From Rhizobium sp. Q54 (GTDB lineage Bacteria > Pseudomonadota > Alphaproteobacteria > UBA828), in assembly GCA_945892755.1 (NCBI GenBank), contig CAMDDO010000002.1, forward strand, positions 1-58,417: DNA of 58,417 nt, given 5' to 3'. Below are positions 26,430-34,989 of this stretch, piece after piece. The number at the start of each line of letters is the position of its first letter. Within the stretch, counting starts at the first letter, position 1. The translations under genes and the position numbers were made by a program. The notes beneath the pieces were generated by a model. It was not told the DNA's origin and ran no database searches. It saw nothing but the letters and a program-made list of their open reading frames with translations.

Positions 26430-28150
26430 CAGCTCCCCCCGTGGCCGGCGTGCGCTTTGCCGCTCTTGCCCGGCGAGAGCGAGACCTCGCCGCCATCCGG
26501 CGTGAGCTCGCTCGATGCCACGCCCGGCGGCTCGACGATGAAGGCCGTCATCATGCCCGAGACCATGTGATAGAGCAGGTGACAGTGCAGCGGCCAGGCG
26601 CCGACCTCGCGCGCGGTCAATACCACGGACACGGTTTGCCCCGGCGGCACGATGACGGTGTCCTTCAGCGGCTTACGGTCGGCCTGGCCATTCTCGACTT
26701 CGAAGAACTGGCCATGCAGGTGCATCGGATGCGCCATCATGGTCTCGTTGACCAAGGTCAGGCGCACGCGTTCGCCAAAGCGCACGCGGATCGGCTCGGC
26801 CTCCTCGAAGCGCGCGTCGTCGAGCGTCCAAACATAGCGCTCCATATTGCCGCTCAGGCGCATGGTGATCGTGCGCGTCGGTTCCGCCGTATCGGCGTTC
26901 TTGCGGAGCGCGCGCAGGTCCTTGTAGGCCAGCACCTTGGTGCCGGGCGGCGCGCCGGCGGCCCAGCCGAGCGGGCGCCCCGTCACCGCATCATTTGCGC
27001 TTGCGCCATGATCCATGCTGGCCATCGCGCCATGGTCCATGCCCGCCATCGCCCCATCGTCCATGCCCGCCATCACGCCGTGGTCCATCCCAGCCATGTC
27101 ATGGGCGGCACCCATATCGGCCATGCTCAGCAGCGCGCGCGGACGCCGCTCGGGCATGGTGCCTTGTTGACCTTCGGCGGTCGCCAGCGTGGCTCGCGCA
27201 TAGCCCATGCGGTCGATCGATTCGGCGAAGAGGGTGTAGGGAATGTCCTCCTTGGGCTCGACGATCACGTCATAGCGCTCGGCGACACCCATTCGGATCT
27301 CATCGACCGGCACCGGGTTCACGTCGTTGCCGTCGGAAGCGACCACGGTCATCTTCAAGCCCGGAATGCGCACGTCGAAGAACGTCATCGCCGCGCCGTT
27401 GATCAAGCGCAGGCGAACGCGCTCGCCTTTCTTGAAGACAAAGGTCTCGTTCTCCTCGGGCGTCTTGCCGTTGACCAGAAACGAATAGCCGGTGACATCG
27501 GCCAAGTCGGTCGGGTCCATCAGCATGTCGCCCCAATCCAGGCGATCGTTGAGCGCCGCGCCGAATCCTTGTGTCTCGGCATCCCGGGCGAAGTCGATCA
27601 GCGTGCGCTTGTTGACATTGTAATAGCCCGGGTCTGCCTTGAGATTGCGCAGCACCGCGTCCGAATCCTCGGCCGTGATATCGCCCAGCAGCACGACATA
27701 GTCGCGGCTGGCCTTGAATGGCGTGGCCTTGGCCGGCTCGATCACGATGGCGCCGAGCACGCTCTGGTCCTGCGTGCCCGAATGGCTGTGATACCAGTAG
27801 GTGCCGCTCTGGCGCAGCTTGAAGGTGTAGCTGAAGGATTCGCCCGGCTTGATGCCGAGAAAGCCGTTGAAGCCGGGCGCGCCGTCCATCACCCCTGGCA
27901 AAAGGATGCCGTGCCAGTGAACCGAGGTCTCTTCATCAGTCTTGTTGATCACGATGACGGTCGCGTCCTCGCCCTCGCGCCAGCGGAGCGTTGGCCCCGG
28001 CACGCCGCCATTGATGGTCAGCTTATCGGCGGCTTGTCCGTCGACCGTGATGGTCGCTTCCTCGACCGTCAATTGATAGGTGCCGGCAGAAGCCGGCGCG
28101 ACGCTCAGCACGCCAGCCGTGAGCGCGTACGCCGCGTAACGACAAATCAT
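26429..28150 (-). CDS. copA: Periplasmic multicopper oxidase CopA (copper resistance)
   Basis: The 573-residue oxidase probably oxidises Cu(I) in the periplasm. Four copper-ligand clusters are visible: SVHWHGILLPG, WYHSHSG, HPMHLHGQFF and HCHLLYHMVSGM. A signal peptide covers about residues 1-22 (PASAGTYQ). Before the third domain is a Met/His-rich insert with four 8-residue units of the type MAGMDHGA, expected to deliver Cu. It lacks an obvious RR Tat motif in the first residues, unlike many CopA proteins, so the export route is uncertain. It is followed by copB with 1-nt overlap. Confidence 0.95.
   Translation of the reverse strand: MICRYAAYALTAGVLSVAPASAGTYQLTVEEATITVDGQAADKLTINGGVPGPTLRWREGEDATVIVINKTDEETSVHWHGILLPGVMDGAPGFNGFLGIKPGESFSYTFKLRQSGTYWYHSHSGTQDQSVLGAIVIEPAKATPFKASRDYVVLLGDITAEDSDAVLRNLKADPGYYNVNKRTLIDFARDAETQGFGAALNDRLDWGDMLMDPTDLADVTGYSFLVNGKTPEENETFVFKKGERVRLRLINGAAMTFFDVRIPGLKMTVVASDGNDVNPVPVDEIRMGVAERYDVIVEPKEDIPYTLFAESIDRMGYARATLATAEGQQGTMPERRPRALLSMADMGAAHDMAGMDHGVMAGMDDGAMAGMDHGAMASMDHGASANDAVTGRPLGWAAGAPPGTKVLAYKDLRALRKNADTAEPTRTITMRLSGNMERYVWTLDDARFEEAEPIRVRFGERVRLTLVNETMMAHPMHLHGQFFEVENGQADRKPLKDTVIVPPGQTVSVVLTAREVGAWPLHCHLLYHMVSGMMTAFIVEPPGVASSELTPDGGEVSLSPGKSGKAHAGHGGS
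27005..27100. repeat. Four tandem 24-nt repeats inside copA
   Basis: Units start at 27005, 27029, 27053 and 27077, each about 24 nt and 70-90% alike by eye. They encode the 8-residue Met/His units of CopA. The reading frame is kept, so copy number can change without loss of function. Confidence 0.75.
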
Positions 28151-28191
28151 GACCTGACCTCGAACCTAGAACAAACAAGTGCCAAGGCGCC

Positions 28192-28247
28192 GCGCGCGCG
28201 TCTCTAGGCGCGCGCAACGCATGAGGAGCCGGTCCAACAGGGCCGGC
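28192..28247 (-). promoter_or_regulatory. Two hairpins in the leader between the small His/Cys gene and copA
   Basis: GCGCGCGC (28192-28199) pairs with GCGCGCGC (28208-28215), loop GTCTCTAG. GCCGGTCC (28228-28235) pairs with GGGCCGGC (28240-28247) with one G-U. The octamer TCTCTAGG occurs twice, in the first loop (28201) and just past the second stem (28251). They lie between the stop of the upstream small gene and the copA start, and may control read-through. Confidence 0.45.
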
Positions 28248-28253
28248 GCTTCT

Positions 28254-28631
28254 CTAGGTTCGCGGTGGGCCGAGTAGCGGGGGAAGGTCGAGACCGCTCA
28301 CAAGCCGGCTTTCAGCCGGGGCGAAACGGGTGCTTCGGGTCGCAGGCACGACGAGCACGGGGCTCACCGGCACCGCGAACGAACTCAACACGACATGGCA
28401 CGAAACGGCTCCGCCTGCGCCGTCATGAGCGCCAGCGCCTTTCGCCTCATCCCCATGACAGGGGCCGGCGACGCCATCGTCCGGATGCGCCGATCCGGCG
28501 TGATGCGAGAGCGGCGGACCCTCGGCATGGCCAATCGGGCCAAGAGGCGCGAGCAACAGCGCAAACACCGCCAGCACGACGCTCAAGCGTCGCACAATTC
28601 GAAGCGGGTGAAGCGTGAATCCCTTCAGCAT
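28254..28631 (-). CDS. Small exported His/Cys-rich protein upstream of copA (CopL/DUF2946-like)
   Basis: The 125-residue protein has a hydrophobic N-terminal segment (about residues 14-32), then a His/Cys/Asp-rich loop containing [17 protein letters not shown] and SCHVV, and a second hydrophobic stretch. This resembles small DUF2946/CopL-like proteins found before copAB genes, though the match is by pattern only. It may sense or bind copper before copA is expressed. AGGA precedes the ATG. It is divergent from argH. Confidence 0.6.
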   Translation of the reverse strand: MLKGFTLHPLRIVRRLSVVLAVFALLLAPLGPIGHAEGPPLSHHAGSAHPDDGVAGPCHGDEAKGAGAHDGAGGAVSCHVVLSSFAVPVSPVLVVPATRSTRFAPAESRLVSGLDLPPLLGPPRT

Positions 28632-28765
28632 CGGTCCTAAGAATGGGGAGCCATATCGGCCGGGTCAATCCCCGGTCTTGGAAGCGTCCGCGTTTCGGGT
28701 CACAATGCGCCCGCTCCGCCACGCCGGCGGACCTTGACCGAGCCCGCATTGCCGGACCCCTCCCG

Positions 28766-30190
28766 ATGAGCCGCAAACCGCAAGCGCCCGAGCCCGCGCC
28801 CGCCAAGGATTCCGCCAACCCGCTCTGGGGTGGCCGGTTCGAGGCGGCGGCGGCCGATATCTTGCAGGCAATCAACGCCTCGATCGATGTCGACAAGCGG
28901 CTCTATGACGAGGATATCGCCGGTTCCAAAGCGCATGCGGAGATGTTGGTGGCGACCGGCATCATCGCCGTCGCTGACGGCGCCGCGATCCTCCAGGGCC
29001 TTGAAACCGTACGCCAGGAGATCGCGGGCGGCCGTTTCGCCTTCGATGTCGGGCTCGAAGACATCCATATGAACGTCGAGGCTCGGTTGGCGCAGCTGAT
29101 CGGCGCGCCGGCCGGGCGACTGCACACCGCGCGGTCACGCAACGACCAGGTCGCCACCGATTTTCGGCTTTGGGTGCGCCGCGCGCTTGAGCGCACCGAC
29201 CTCGAGCTCAAGGCCCTGCAAGCCTCGCTCATCGAGCGGGCCGAAGAACAGGCCGATACGATCATGCCCGGTTTCACCCATCTTCAGGCGGCCCAGCCCG
29301 TGACCTTCGGCCACCATTTGCTCGCCTATGTCGAGATGTTCGGGCGCGATCGTGGCCGCATGAGGGATTGCGCGGCGCGGCTCAATGAGTGCCCGCTTGG
29401 CGCCGGTGCCCTGGCCGGCACCTCGTTCCCGATCGACCGGCACGGAACCGCGACCGCGCTCGGCTTCGCCGCTCCGTGCGAGAACTCGATGGATGCGGTC
29501 TCGGCGCGCGATTTCGCGCTCGAGGCGCTGGCGGCGTGTGCCATCGCGGCGACGCATCTCTCGCGCATCGCGGAAGAGATCGTGTTGTGGTCGAGCGCGC
29601 AATTTGGCTTCATCAGGCTCTCCGACCGCTTCACCACTGGCTCCTCGATGATGCCGCAAAAGCGCAACCCGGACGCGGCCGAACTGGTGCGCGGCAAGGC
29701 GGGGCGCATTCTCGGCGCCTTTGTCGCGCTGGCCGCGACGATGAAAGGCCTCGCGCTGACCTATTCGAAGGACATGCAGGAGGACAAGCCGCCGGTGTTC
29801 GACGCCTTCGATGCGCTTTCCCTATGTGTGCGCGCGAGCGAGGGCATGGTGCGCGACCTCGTGGTCAATCGGGACGCGATGGAAGCGGCCGCCGGCACGG
29901 GCCATTCGACCGCGACCGACCTCGCCGACTGGCTGGTGCGCGCGCTCGGCCTGCCGTTCCGCGAGGCGCATCACGTCACCGGGCGGATCGTGCGCGCCGC
30001 CGAGGTGAAAGGGCTTGCACTCGCGGCGCTTTCGCTCGATGACATGCGCGTGATCGAACCGCGCGTCACCGCCGATGTCTTTGGCGTGCTTACCCCGGCG
30101 CGCTCGGCCGCGAGCCGCACGAGCTATGGCGGCACGGCGCCGACCCAGGTTCGCAAACAAATCGCACGCGCGAAGGAGAGGTTCCTGTGA
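28766..30190 (+). CDS. argH: Argininosuccinate lyase
   Basis: The 474-residue cytosolic enzyme splits argininosuccinate to arginine and fumarate. Blocks visible are LWGGRFEA near the start, [34 protein letters not shown], and the mobile signature loop [12 protein letters not shown] with the catalytic serine. The start at 28766 (MSRKPQ) is chosen because the upstream in-frame extension to 28643 overlaps the divergent promoter region and has no homologous look. It overlaps the lptM GTG by four bases. Confidence 0.95.
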   Translation: MSRKPQAPEPAPAKDSANPLWGGRFEAAAADILQAINASIDVDKRLYDEDIAGSKAHAEMLVATGIIAVADGAAILQGLETVRQEIAGGRFAFDVGLEDIHMNVEARLAQLIGAPAGRLHTARSRNDQVATDFRLWVRRALERTDLELKALQASLIERAEEQADTIMPGFTHLQAAQPVTFGHHLLAYVEMFGRDRGRMRDCAARLNECPLGAGALAGTSFPIDRHGTATALGFAAPCENSMDAVSARDFALEALAACAIAATHLSRIAEEIVLWSSAQFGFIRLSDRFTTGSSMMPQKRNPDAAELVRGKAGRILGAFVALAATMKGLALTYSKDMQEDKPPVFDAFDALSLCVRASEGMVRDLVVNRDAMEAAAGTGHSTATDLADWLVRALGLPFREAHHVTGRIVRAAEVKGLALAALSLDDMRVIEPRVTADVFGVLTPARSAASRTSYGGTAPTQVRKQIARAKERFL

Positions 30191-30330
30191 TCCGCAAGCT
30201 CAGCCTCTTGCTGACCATCGCGCTCGCGCTCGGCTTATTCATCGCCCTGAGCGGCTGCGGCAAGAAGGGCCAGCTCGAACGGCCGCCGAAAGAGGCGTCG
30301 GCGTTTGCGCTCGATCGCCGCTCCGCCTGA
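30187..30330 (+). CDS. lptM: LptM-like small lipoprotein
   Basis: This 47-residue lipoprotein starts at a GTG that overlaps the argH stop (GTGA). A hydrophobic signal of about 20 residues ends in the lipobox LSGC, and the mature peptide begins [11 protein letters not shown], the pattern of LptM, which assists maturation of the LptD lipopolysaccharide translocon. It lies between argH and lysA, the usual place in proteobacteria. Its small size makes it easy to miss in automatic annotation. Confidence 0.85.
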   Translation: MIRKLSLLLTIALALGLFIALSGCGKKGQLERPPKEASAFALDRRSA

Positions 30331-30339
30331 GCCATCGGC

Positions 30340-31614
30340 ATGGACGCCTTTACCTACCGCGGTGAAAGCGGCGCGCGCGAGCTTGGCGCCGATGGCCTCG
30401 CGCTGCGCGCGGTCGCCGATTCGGTCGGCACGCCGTTCTATTGCTATTCCTCTTCTGCGCTCGAGGCGCGCTACGGTGCCTTTGCCGCCGCGCTAAGCCC
30501 CGCTCGCGCGCGCATCTGCTTTGCCGTCAAGGCGAACGACAACCTCGCGGTGATCCGCACCCTCGCCCGCCTCGGCGCCGGCGCCGACGTGGTCTCCGGG
30601 GGGGAAATGTTGGCCGCGCTCAAGGCTGGCGTTGCGCCGGCCAACATCGTCTTTTCCGGCATCGGCAAGACCGCCGCCGAGATGGCGGCAGCGCTCGACG
30701 CCCGGATCGGTCAGTTCAACGTCGAATCCGAGCCCGAGCTTGAGCGCCTGGCCGAGGTCGCGGCGGCGCGAAACCAGCGTGCCTCGATCGCGCTCCGCAT
30801 CAACCCCGACATCGACGCCGGCACGCATGAAAAAATCGCGACCGGGCGGAAGCGCGACAAATTCGGCGTGCCCTATGATGAGGCGTCCGCGCTTTATGCG
30901 CGCGCCGCGGCGCACGCGTCGCTGCAGATCGTCGGCATCGCCATGCATATCGGCTCGCAATTGACCCGGCTTGACCCCTTCGAGGCGGCGTTCGAGCGCG
31001 CGGCCAAACTGGTCGAGACGCTGCGTCGCGAGGGTCGTGCGATCACCCGGCTCGATCTTGGCGGCGGGCTTGGCATTCCCTATCACAATGAGCTGCCGCC
31101 CTCGCTCGAGGCCTATGGCGCGTTGATCACGAGGATCGAGAAGCGCCTCGGCATCGAGATCACGGTCGAGCCCGGGCGCTGGCTGGTCGGGCCGGCAGGC
31201 GTGTTGATCGCCCGCGTGATCTATGTGAAGCACAATGGCGAGAAAACCTTCGTGATCGTCGACGCGGCGATGAACGATCTGATCCGCCCAACCCTCTATG
31301 GCGCGCATCATCGCATTCTGCCGCTGCGCGAGGCCGCGGCCGACGCGCCGCTCGAGACGGTCGATGTCGTCGGCCCGGTCTGCGAGAGCGGCGACGTGCT
31401 CGCATTCGGCCGACCACTGCCAAAGCTCGAGGCCGGCGACCTGATCGCGCTGATGGATGCCGGCGCCTATGGCGCGGTGATGTCGTCGGCCTATAACGGC
31501 CGCCCGCCCGCGCCCGAGGTGATGCTCAAGGACGGCCGCCATGCCGTGGTCCGCCCGCGCCTCACGATCGATGCGCTGCTCGCGCGCGACGTGCTGCCGG
31601 CGTGGCTAGGTTAG
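30340..31614 (+). CDS. lysA: Diaminopimelate decarboxylase
   Basis: The 424-residue PLP enzyme converts meso-diaminopimelate to lysine. The PLP lysine is in FAVKAN near residue 65; HIGSQ, DLGGGLGIPY, EPGRW and the dimer-interface VGPVCESGD are all present. It is 9 nt after lptM in the argH-lptM-lysA unit. Its TAG stop interlocks with the convergent receiver gene in TTAG at 31611-31614. Confidence 0.96.
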   Translation: MDAFTYRGESGARELGADGLALRAVADSVGTPFYCYSSSALEARYGAFAAALSPARARICFAVKANDNLAVIRTLARLGAGADVVSGGEMLAALKAGVAPANIVFSGIGKTAAEMAAALDARIGQFNVESEPELERLAEVAAARNQRASIALRINPDIDAGTHEKIATGRKRDKFGVPYDEASALYARAAAHASLQIVGIAMHIGSQLTRLDPFEAAFERAAKLVETLRREGRAITRLDLGGGLGIPYHNELPPSLEAYGALITRIEKRLGIEITVEPGRWLVGPAGVLIARVIYVKHNGEKTFVIVDAAMNDLIRPTLYGAHHRILPLREAAADAPLETVDVVGPVCESGDVLAFGRPLPKLEAGDLIALMDAGAYGAVMSSAYNGRPPAPEVMLKDGRHAVVRPRLTIDALLARDVLPAWLG

Positions 31615-31979
31615 CGCCGCCTTGCCTTCAGCGTCGCCTCGATGGTGCGCGCAAGCTCATCGAGCGAGAACGGCTTGGCGATGACATGATTCACGAGGGC
31701 GCTTAGATTGCGCGCGCGCGCCTGCTGGTCGGCAAAGCCGGTCATCAGCACGATCGGGAGGCCGGGCCACTCCTTGGCCACTTTGAGCGCGAGGCTGACA
31801 CCGTCGAGCTCTGGCATCACGATGTCGGAAAGCAGAAGGTCGAACGCGTCCCCTTCCAGCGCCTGGAGCGCCTCGATGCCATCGGCGACCGCGGTGACCT
31901 CATGGCCGGAGGCCGTGAGGCCGCGAACGAGAACCTCGCGGAGCGGCGCTTCATCCTCGGCGACCAGGAGCTTGGCCAT
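31611..31979 (-). CDS. Single-domain response regulator, CpdR-like
   Basis: The 122-residue protein is a bare receiver domain: acidic pocket AEDE at residues 7-10, phospho-acceptor Asp in LLLSDIVMPELDG (about residue 53), Thr in MTGFADQ and Lys in IAKPFSLDEL. There is no output domain. CpdR proteins, which control ClpXP-dependent proteolysis in alphaproteobacteria, have this length and motif arrangement (MTGFAxQ). The start at 31979 (MAKLLVAEDE) is clear by homology; the frame extends upstream without meaning. No histidine kinase is nearby. Confidence 0.8.
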   Translation of the reverse strand: MAKLLVAEDEAPLREVLVRGLTASGHEVTAVADGIEALQALEGDAFDLLLSDIVMPELDGVSLALKVAKEWPGLPIVLMTGFADQQARARNLSALVNHVIAKPFSLDELARTIEATLKARRR

Positions 31980-32016
31980 GACGCCTTCCTCTACCGCAAG
32001 GTCATGCCCTGCCGGC

Positions 32017-32679
32017 TCAGCCTTGCCCGTTCTGGGCGAAACGGATCGACAGATTCTTGGCGCCTTGTGGCGGCCCGGTAAGGCGGGTGGTGAAGGCGGT
32101 CGCGCCGCCCGCATCGAGCGCGTCGTGCTCGGCGGCGAAGGTCCAATGATGCAGCTCTCGGTCATCGGCGTCGAGCAACGCGACTCGAATTGCCGGCACC
32201 GCTTGGAGCTCGGGCGAGATATTCTCGATTTCACCCGTTATGACCAGGATCGCGACGCCGCTCTCGACCGTTTCCCGCCGCTCGACATTGCGGAAGCGAA
32301 GCCCGTGCGCCTCGTTGCTCGCCATCTGAAAGCCGAGCGCGTGGTAAAGACGCGCCGCCGCCGGCCACGCCGAAACGATCGATTCGCGCGCCGCCAGCCC
32401 ACCCGCCACCACGATCAGGAGCGCGAGCGCGAGCGCCATCCAGCCAACCCGGTCGGCGCGGCGTCGCCGCTCGACCAGGACCGGCAGGTTGGAGCCGGCC
32501 GGCATGGCGCGTGGCCCGCTCAAGGGCGGCAGGACGTCGACGCGCCGAGGCATGTCGGCCGGCGGCTCCTGGCGCCATGTGTTCGCGCACTTGGCGCAGC
32601 GGACCGTCCGGCCGTTTTGTCCGAGTGCCGACGGGTCCACCAGATATCGCGTCCCGCAGGACGGACAACTCAAGATCAT
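32017..32679 (-). CDS. Zinc-ribbon (MJ0042) membrane protein with DUF3426-like domain
   Basis: The 220-residue protein begins with a zinc ribbon MILSCPSCG ... VRCAKCANTW (two CxxC pairs, about residues 5-31). A single membrane helix is at about 80-100, followed by a periplasmic DUF3426-like domain. It is divergent from ftsE, a common alphaproteobacterial arrangement, and shares the promoter region. Its cellular role is unknown, though the context hints at envelope growth or division. Confidence 0.85.
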   Translation of the reverse strand: MILSCPSCGTRYLVDPSALGQNGRTVRCAKCANTWRQEPPADMPRRVDVLPPLSGPRAMPAGSNLPVLVERRRRADRVGWMALALALLIVVAGGLAARESIVSAWPAAARLYHALGFQMASNEAHGLRFRNVERRETVESGVAILVITGEIENISPELQAVPAIRVALLDADDRELHHWTFAAEHDALDAGGATAFTTRLTGPPQGAKNLSIRFAQNGQG

Positions 32680-32703
32680 GCGCTCAGGTCCGATTTTGCG
32701 TAA

Positions 32704-32732
32704 GTTATAGGAATACATCTCGCGGCACGCAA
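32704..32732 (-). promoter_or_regulatory. Probable sigma-70 promoter for the zinc-ribbon gene
   Basis: On the minus strand TTGCGT (32732-32727) and TATAAC (32709-32704) are separated by exactly 17 bases. The expected transcript start is a few bases before the ATG at 32679, giving a short leader. Confidence 0.5.
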
Positions 32733-32768
32733 GGCAACGCCGCGACTGCTACGCATAGGTGAACGCCA

Positions 32769-33485
32769 GTGTTGTTCCGCCGTCCAGTCAAACCACCTGC
32801 GGCCGAGGGGGCCTTCATCCGATTCGAATCGGTTGGCCTGCGCTACGGTCTTGGCCCCGAAGTGCTGCACGATATCAGCTTCTCGCTCGAACCAGGCGAG
32901 TTTCGCTACATTGTCGGGCCGAGCGGTGCGGGCAAGACCTCGCTGCTCCGCCTGCTCTACCTGGCGCACCGCCCAACGCGCGGCCTGATCGGGGTGTTCG
33001 GCCACGAGATCGCGACCGCCTCGCGCGCCGACCTGGCCGGGCTGCGCCGGCGCATCGGCGTGGTGTTCCAGGATTTCCGACTGCTCGACCATCTGACCGC
33101 GCACGAGAATGTCGCGCTGCCCTTGCGCATCGCGGGCGCGAACGAAGCCGAGGCGCGCGAGCACGTCACCGAGATTCTGACCTGGGTCGGCCTGGCCGAT
33201 CACATGCACGCGCGACCGGCTACGTTGTCGGGAGGCCAAAAGCAGCGCGTCGCGATCGCCCGCGCCGTGATTACCCGCCCTGACCTCCTGGTCGCCGACG
33301 AGCCGACGGGCAATCTCGACGACACGCTCGGCTTTCGCCTCATGCATCTTTTCGAGGAACTCAATCGAGTCGGCACGACCGTATTGATCGCCACGCACAG
33401 TGAAACCCTGATCGCACATAACCCGCACCCGGCCATGCGTCTTTCGGCGGGCATGCTGGACGTGCCGGGGTCACTCGCGGCATGA
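32769..33485 (+). CDS. ftsE: Cell division ATP-binding protein FtsE
   Basis: The 238-residue ABC ATPase works with FtsX to activate periplasmic cell-wall amidases at the septum. Walker A is GPSGAGKTS, the signature LSGGQKQR, Walker B LLVADEP followed by TGNLD, and the H-loop THSE. The GTG at 32769 follows AGGTGA at good spacing. It overlaps ftsX by four bases. Confidence 0.93.
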   Translation: MLFRRPVKPPAAEGAFIRFESVGLRYGLGPEVLHDISFSLEPGEFRYIVGPSGAGKTSLLRLLYLAHRPTRGLIGVFGHEIATASRADLAGLRRRIGVVFQDFRLLDHLTAHENVALPLRIAGANEAEAREHVTEILTWVGLADHMHARPATLSGGQKQRVAIARAVITRPDLLVADEPTGNLDDTLGFRLMHLFEELNRVGTTVLIATHSETLIAHNPHPAMRLSAGMLDVPGSLAA

Positions 33486-34363
33486 CGCGCAAGCGCAGCC
33501 CGATCGTGCCGCTCGGCCGCGATGCCGCGAGCCGGTTTCTGCCCGTCGTGTTCGGTTTGATGGTCTATTTGGCCGGCCTTTCGCTCGCCGCCGTGCTGGT
33601 GCTGAGCGGCGCGGTCGAGCAGATCAGCCGACAGGGCATCGACGTGCTGACGGTCGAGGTGCCGCCCGACGAAGCGGGCGAAACCGCCGAGCGTGCGGCG
33701 CGCGTGCTCGCACGCTTGGAAGCGAGTCCCGACGTTGCGGCGGCGCACCTCATTTCGGACTTCGAGGTGCGCGCCTTGCTGCGCCCTTGGCTGGGCGCCG
33801 ACCCCCTGCCCGACGACTTGGCCATACCGCGGTTGATCGACGTAACGCTGAAGCCGAACGCCGAGATTACCGCGAGCGCCCTTGCCGAATCGCTCGCGGC
33901 CGAGGTGCCTGGCGTCCGCATCGACGACCCAAAAATCTGGCTCGACCGGCTCGGCACGTTCGGACGTTCACTCGCCTTGGTCGCCGGCATCATTGCGGCG
34001 CTGGTGATCGCCGCCACCGCGGTCATGGCGGTGGTCTCGACACGCATGGCGATTTCGGTTCATCGCGATCTGGTCGAGCTCCTGCACCTCATGGGTGGGC
34101 GCGATACGTTCGTCGCGCGCCTGTTTCAGTTCCAGGCGTTTCGCGTCGGGCTGATCGGTGGCGTGATTGGCGCCGCGCTCGCCGCGCTCACGCTGCTCGG
34201 TCTGGAACAGGCCGGGCGCCGACTCGACGGCCTGCTCTTCATCGAAGCCGGGCTCGATCCAATTGGCTTCGCCGCGATCGGCGCCCTGCCAATCCTTACC
34301 GCCGCGCTGGCCATGCTGACGGCGCGCATGACGGCGCTCGGCGCGCTGCGCCGATTGCCATGA
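33482..34363 (+). CDS. ftsX: Cell division protein FtsX (permease-like)
   Basis: The 293-residue protein has four membrane helices, one at about residues 22-45 and three in the C-terminal half, with an extracytoplasmic domain of about 115 residues between helix 1 and 2. It lacks ATP-binding motifs and depends on FtsE. It is translationally coupled to ftsE (ATGA at 33482) and to the DUF218 gene (ATGA at 34360). Confidence 0.9.
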   Translation: MTRKRSPIVPLGRDAASRFLPVVFGLMVYLAGLSLAAVLVLSGAVEQISRQGIDVLTVEVPPDEAGETAERAARVLARLEASPDVAAAHLISDFEVRALLRPWLGADPLPDDLAIPRLIDVTLKPNAEITASALAESLAAEVPGVRIDDPKIWLDRLGTFGRSLALVAGIIAALVIAATAVMAVVSTRMAISVHRDLVELLHLMGGRDTFVARLFQFQAFRVGLIGGVIGAALAALTLLGLEQAGRRLDGLLFIEAGLDPIGFAAIGALPILTAALAMLTARMTALGALRRLP

Positions 34364-34989
34364 CCCGCACGCCCGGGCGCCCACACCTCGTGGCCCGTGC
34401 GCTGCTGCTCACGCTTGGCCTGCTCGTGCTGATCTGGTGCGGCGGCCTCGCGGCCTTCGCGTTCTCGATCCCAACCGAGCCCACGGACCGCACCAGCAGG
34501 GCGGATGGCATCGTGGTTCTGACCGGCGGCAGCGAACGGATCGAGGAAGGCCTCCGGTTGCTGCGCAGCGGCCTTGGCCGCAAGCTTCTGGTCAGCGGCG
34601 TGGCCGAGGGGCTGACGCTCGAGGACGTGCTCGGCGCCGCTGAGGCGGGGGCCGAAGAAGTGGCGTGCTGCGTGGAGTTGGGCCATACTGCCGAAAATAC
34701 GGCGGGCAATGCGAGCGAAGCCGCACGCTGGATGACGCAGCAAGGCTTCAAGAGCCTCTGGCTCGTCACCGGTAGTTATCACATGCCTCGCAGCCTGCTT
34801 GAGTTTCGCCGCGCCATGCCCGAAGCGCGGGTGATCGCCAATCCGGTGTTCCCGGGACATGTCAAGGTCGAGCAATGGTGGCGCTTTCGCGGAACGGCGA
34901 GATTGATCGCAAGCGAGTACGCGAAGTACCTGGGGGCGAGCTTGAAGGCCCTCCTGCCGAACTCGCCTACGCCAAGCAAGGCTTCGTGA
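34360..34989 (+). CDS. DUF218/YdcF-like membrane-anchored protein
   Basis: The 209-residue protein has one N-terminal membrane helix (about residues 10-34) and a DUF218 domain beginning ADGIVVLTGGSERIEEGLRLL. HTAENTAGNASEAARWM, LVTGSYHMPRSLLEF are family blocks. DUF218 (ElyC/YdcF) proteins influence cell-envelope polymer or lipid-carrier metabolism, with roles not fully defined. It sits between ftsX and plsC with 4-nt overlaps at both ends. Confidence 0.88.
   Translation: MTRTPGRPHLVARALLLTLGLLVLIWCGGLAAFAFSIPTEPTDRTSRADGIVVLTGGSERIEEGLRLLRSGLGRKLLVSGVAEGLTLEDVLGAAEAGAEEVACCVELGHTAENTAGNASEAARWMTQQGFKSLWLVTGSYHMPRSLLEFRRAMPEARVIANPVFPGHVKVEQWWRFRGTARLIASEYAKYLGASLKALLPNSPTPSKAS

Noticed and set aside
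27005-27100. CRISPR-like periodicity
   Set aside because: The repeats are contiguous 24-nt coding units of copA without spacers; no cas genes are present. No CRISPR array was seen anywhere in the window.
26441-28207. 588-residue plus-strand open frame antisense to copA
   Set aside because: It mirrors copA exactly and has no domain; long antisense frames are expected from high third-position G+C. Many similar shadows exist (for example 12104-12943, 30493-31542).
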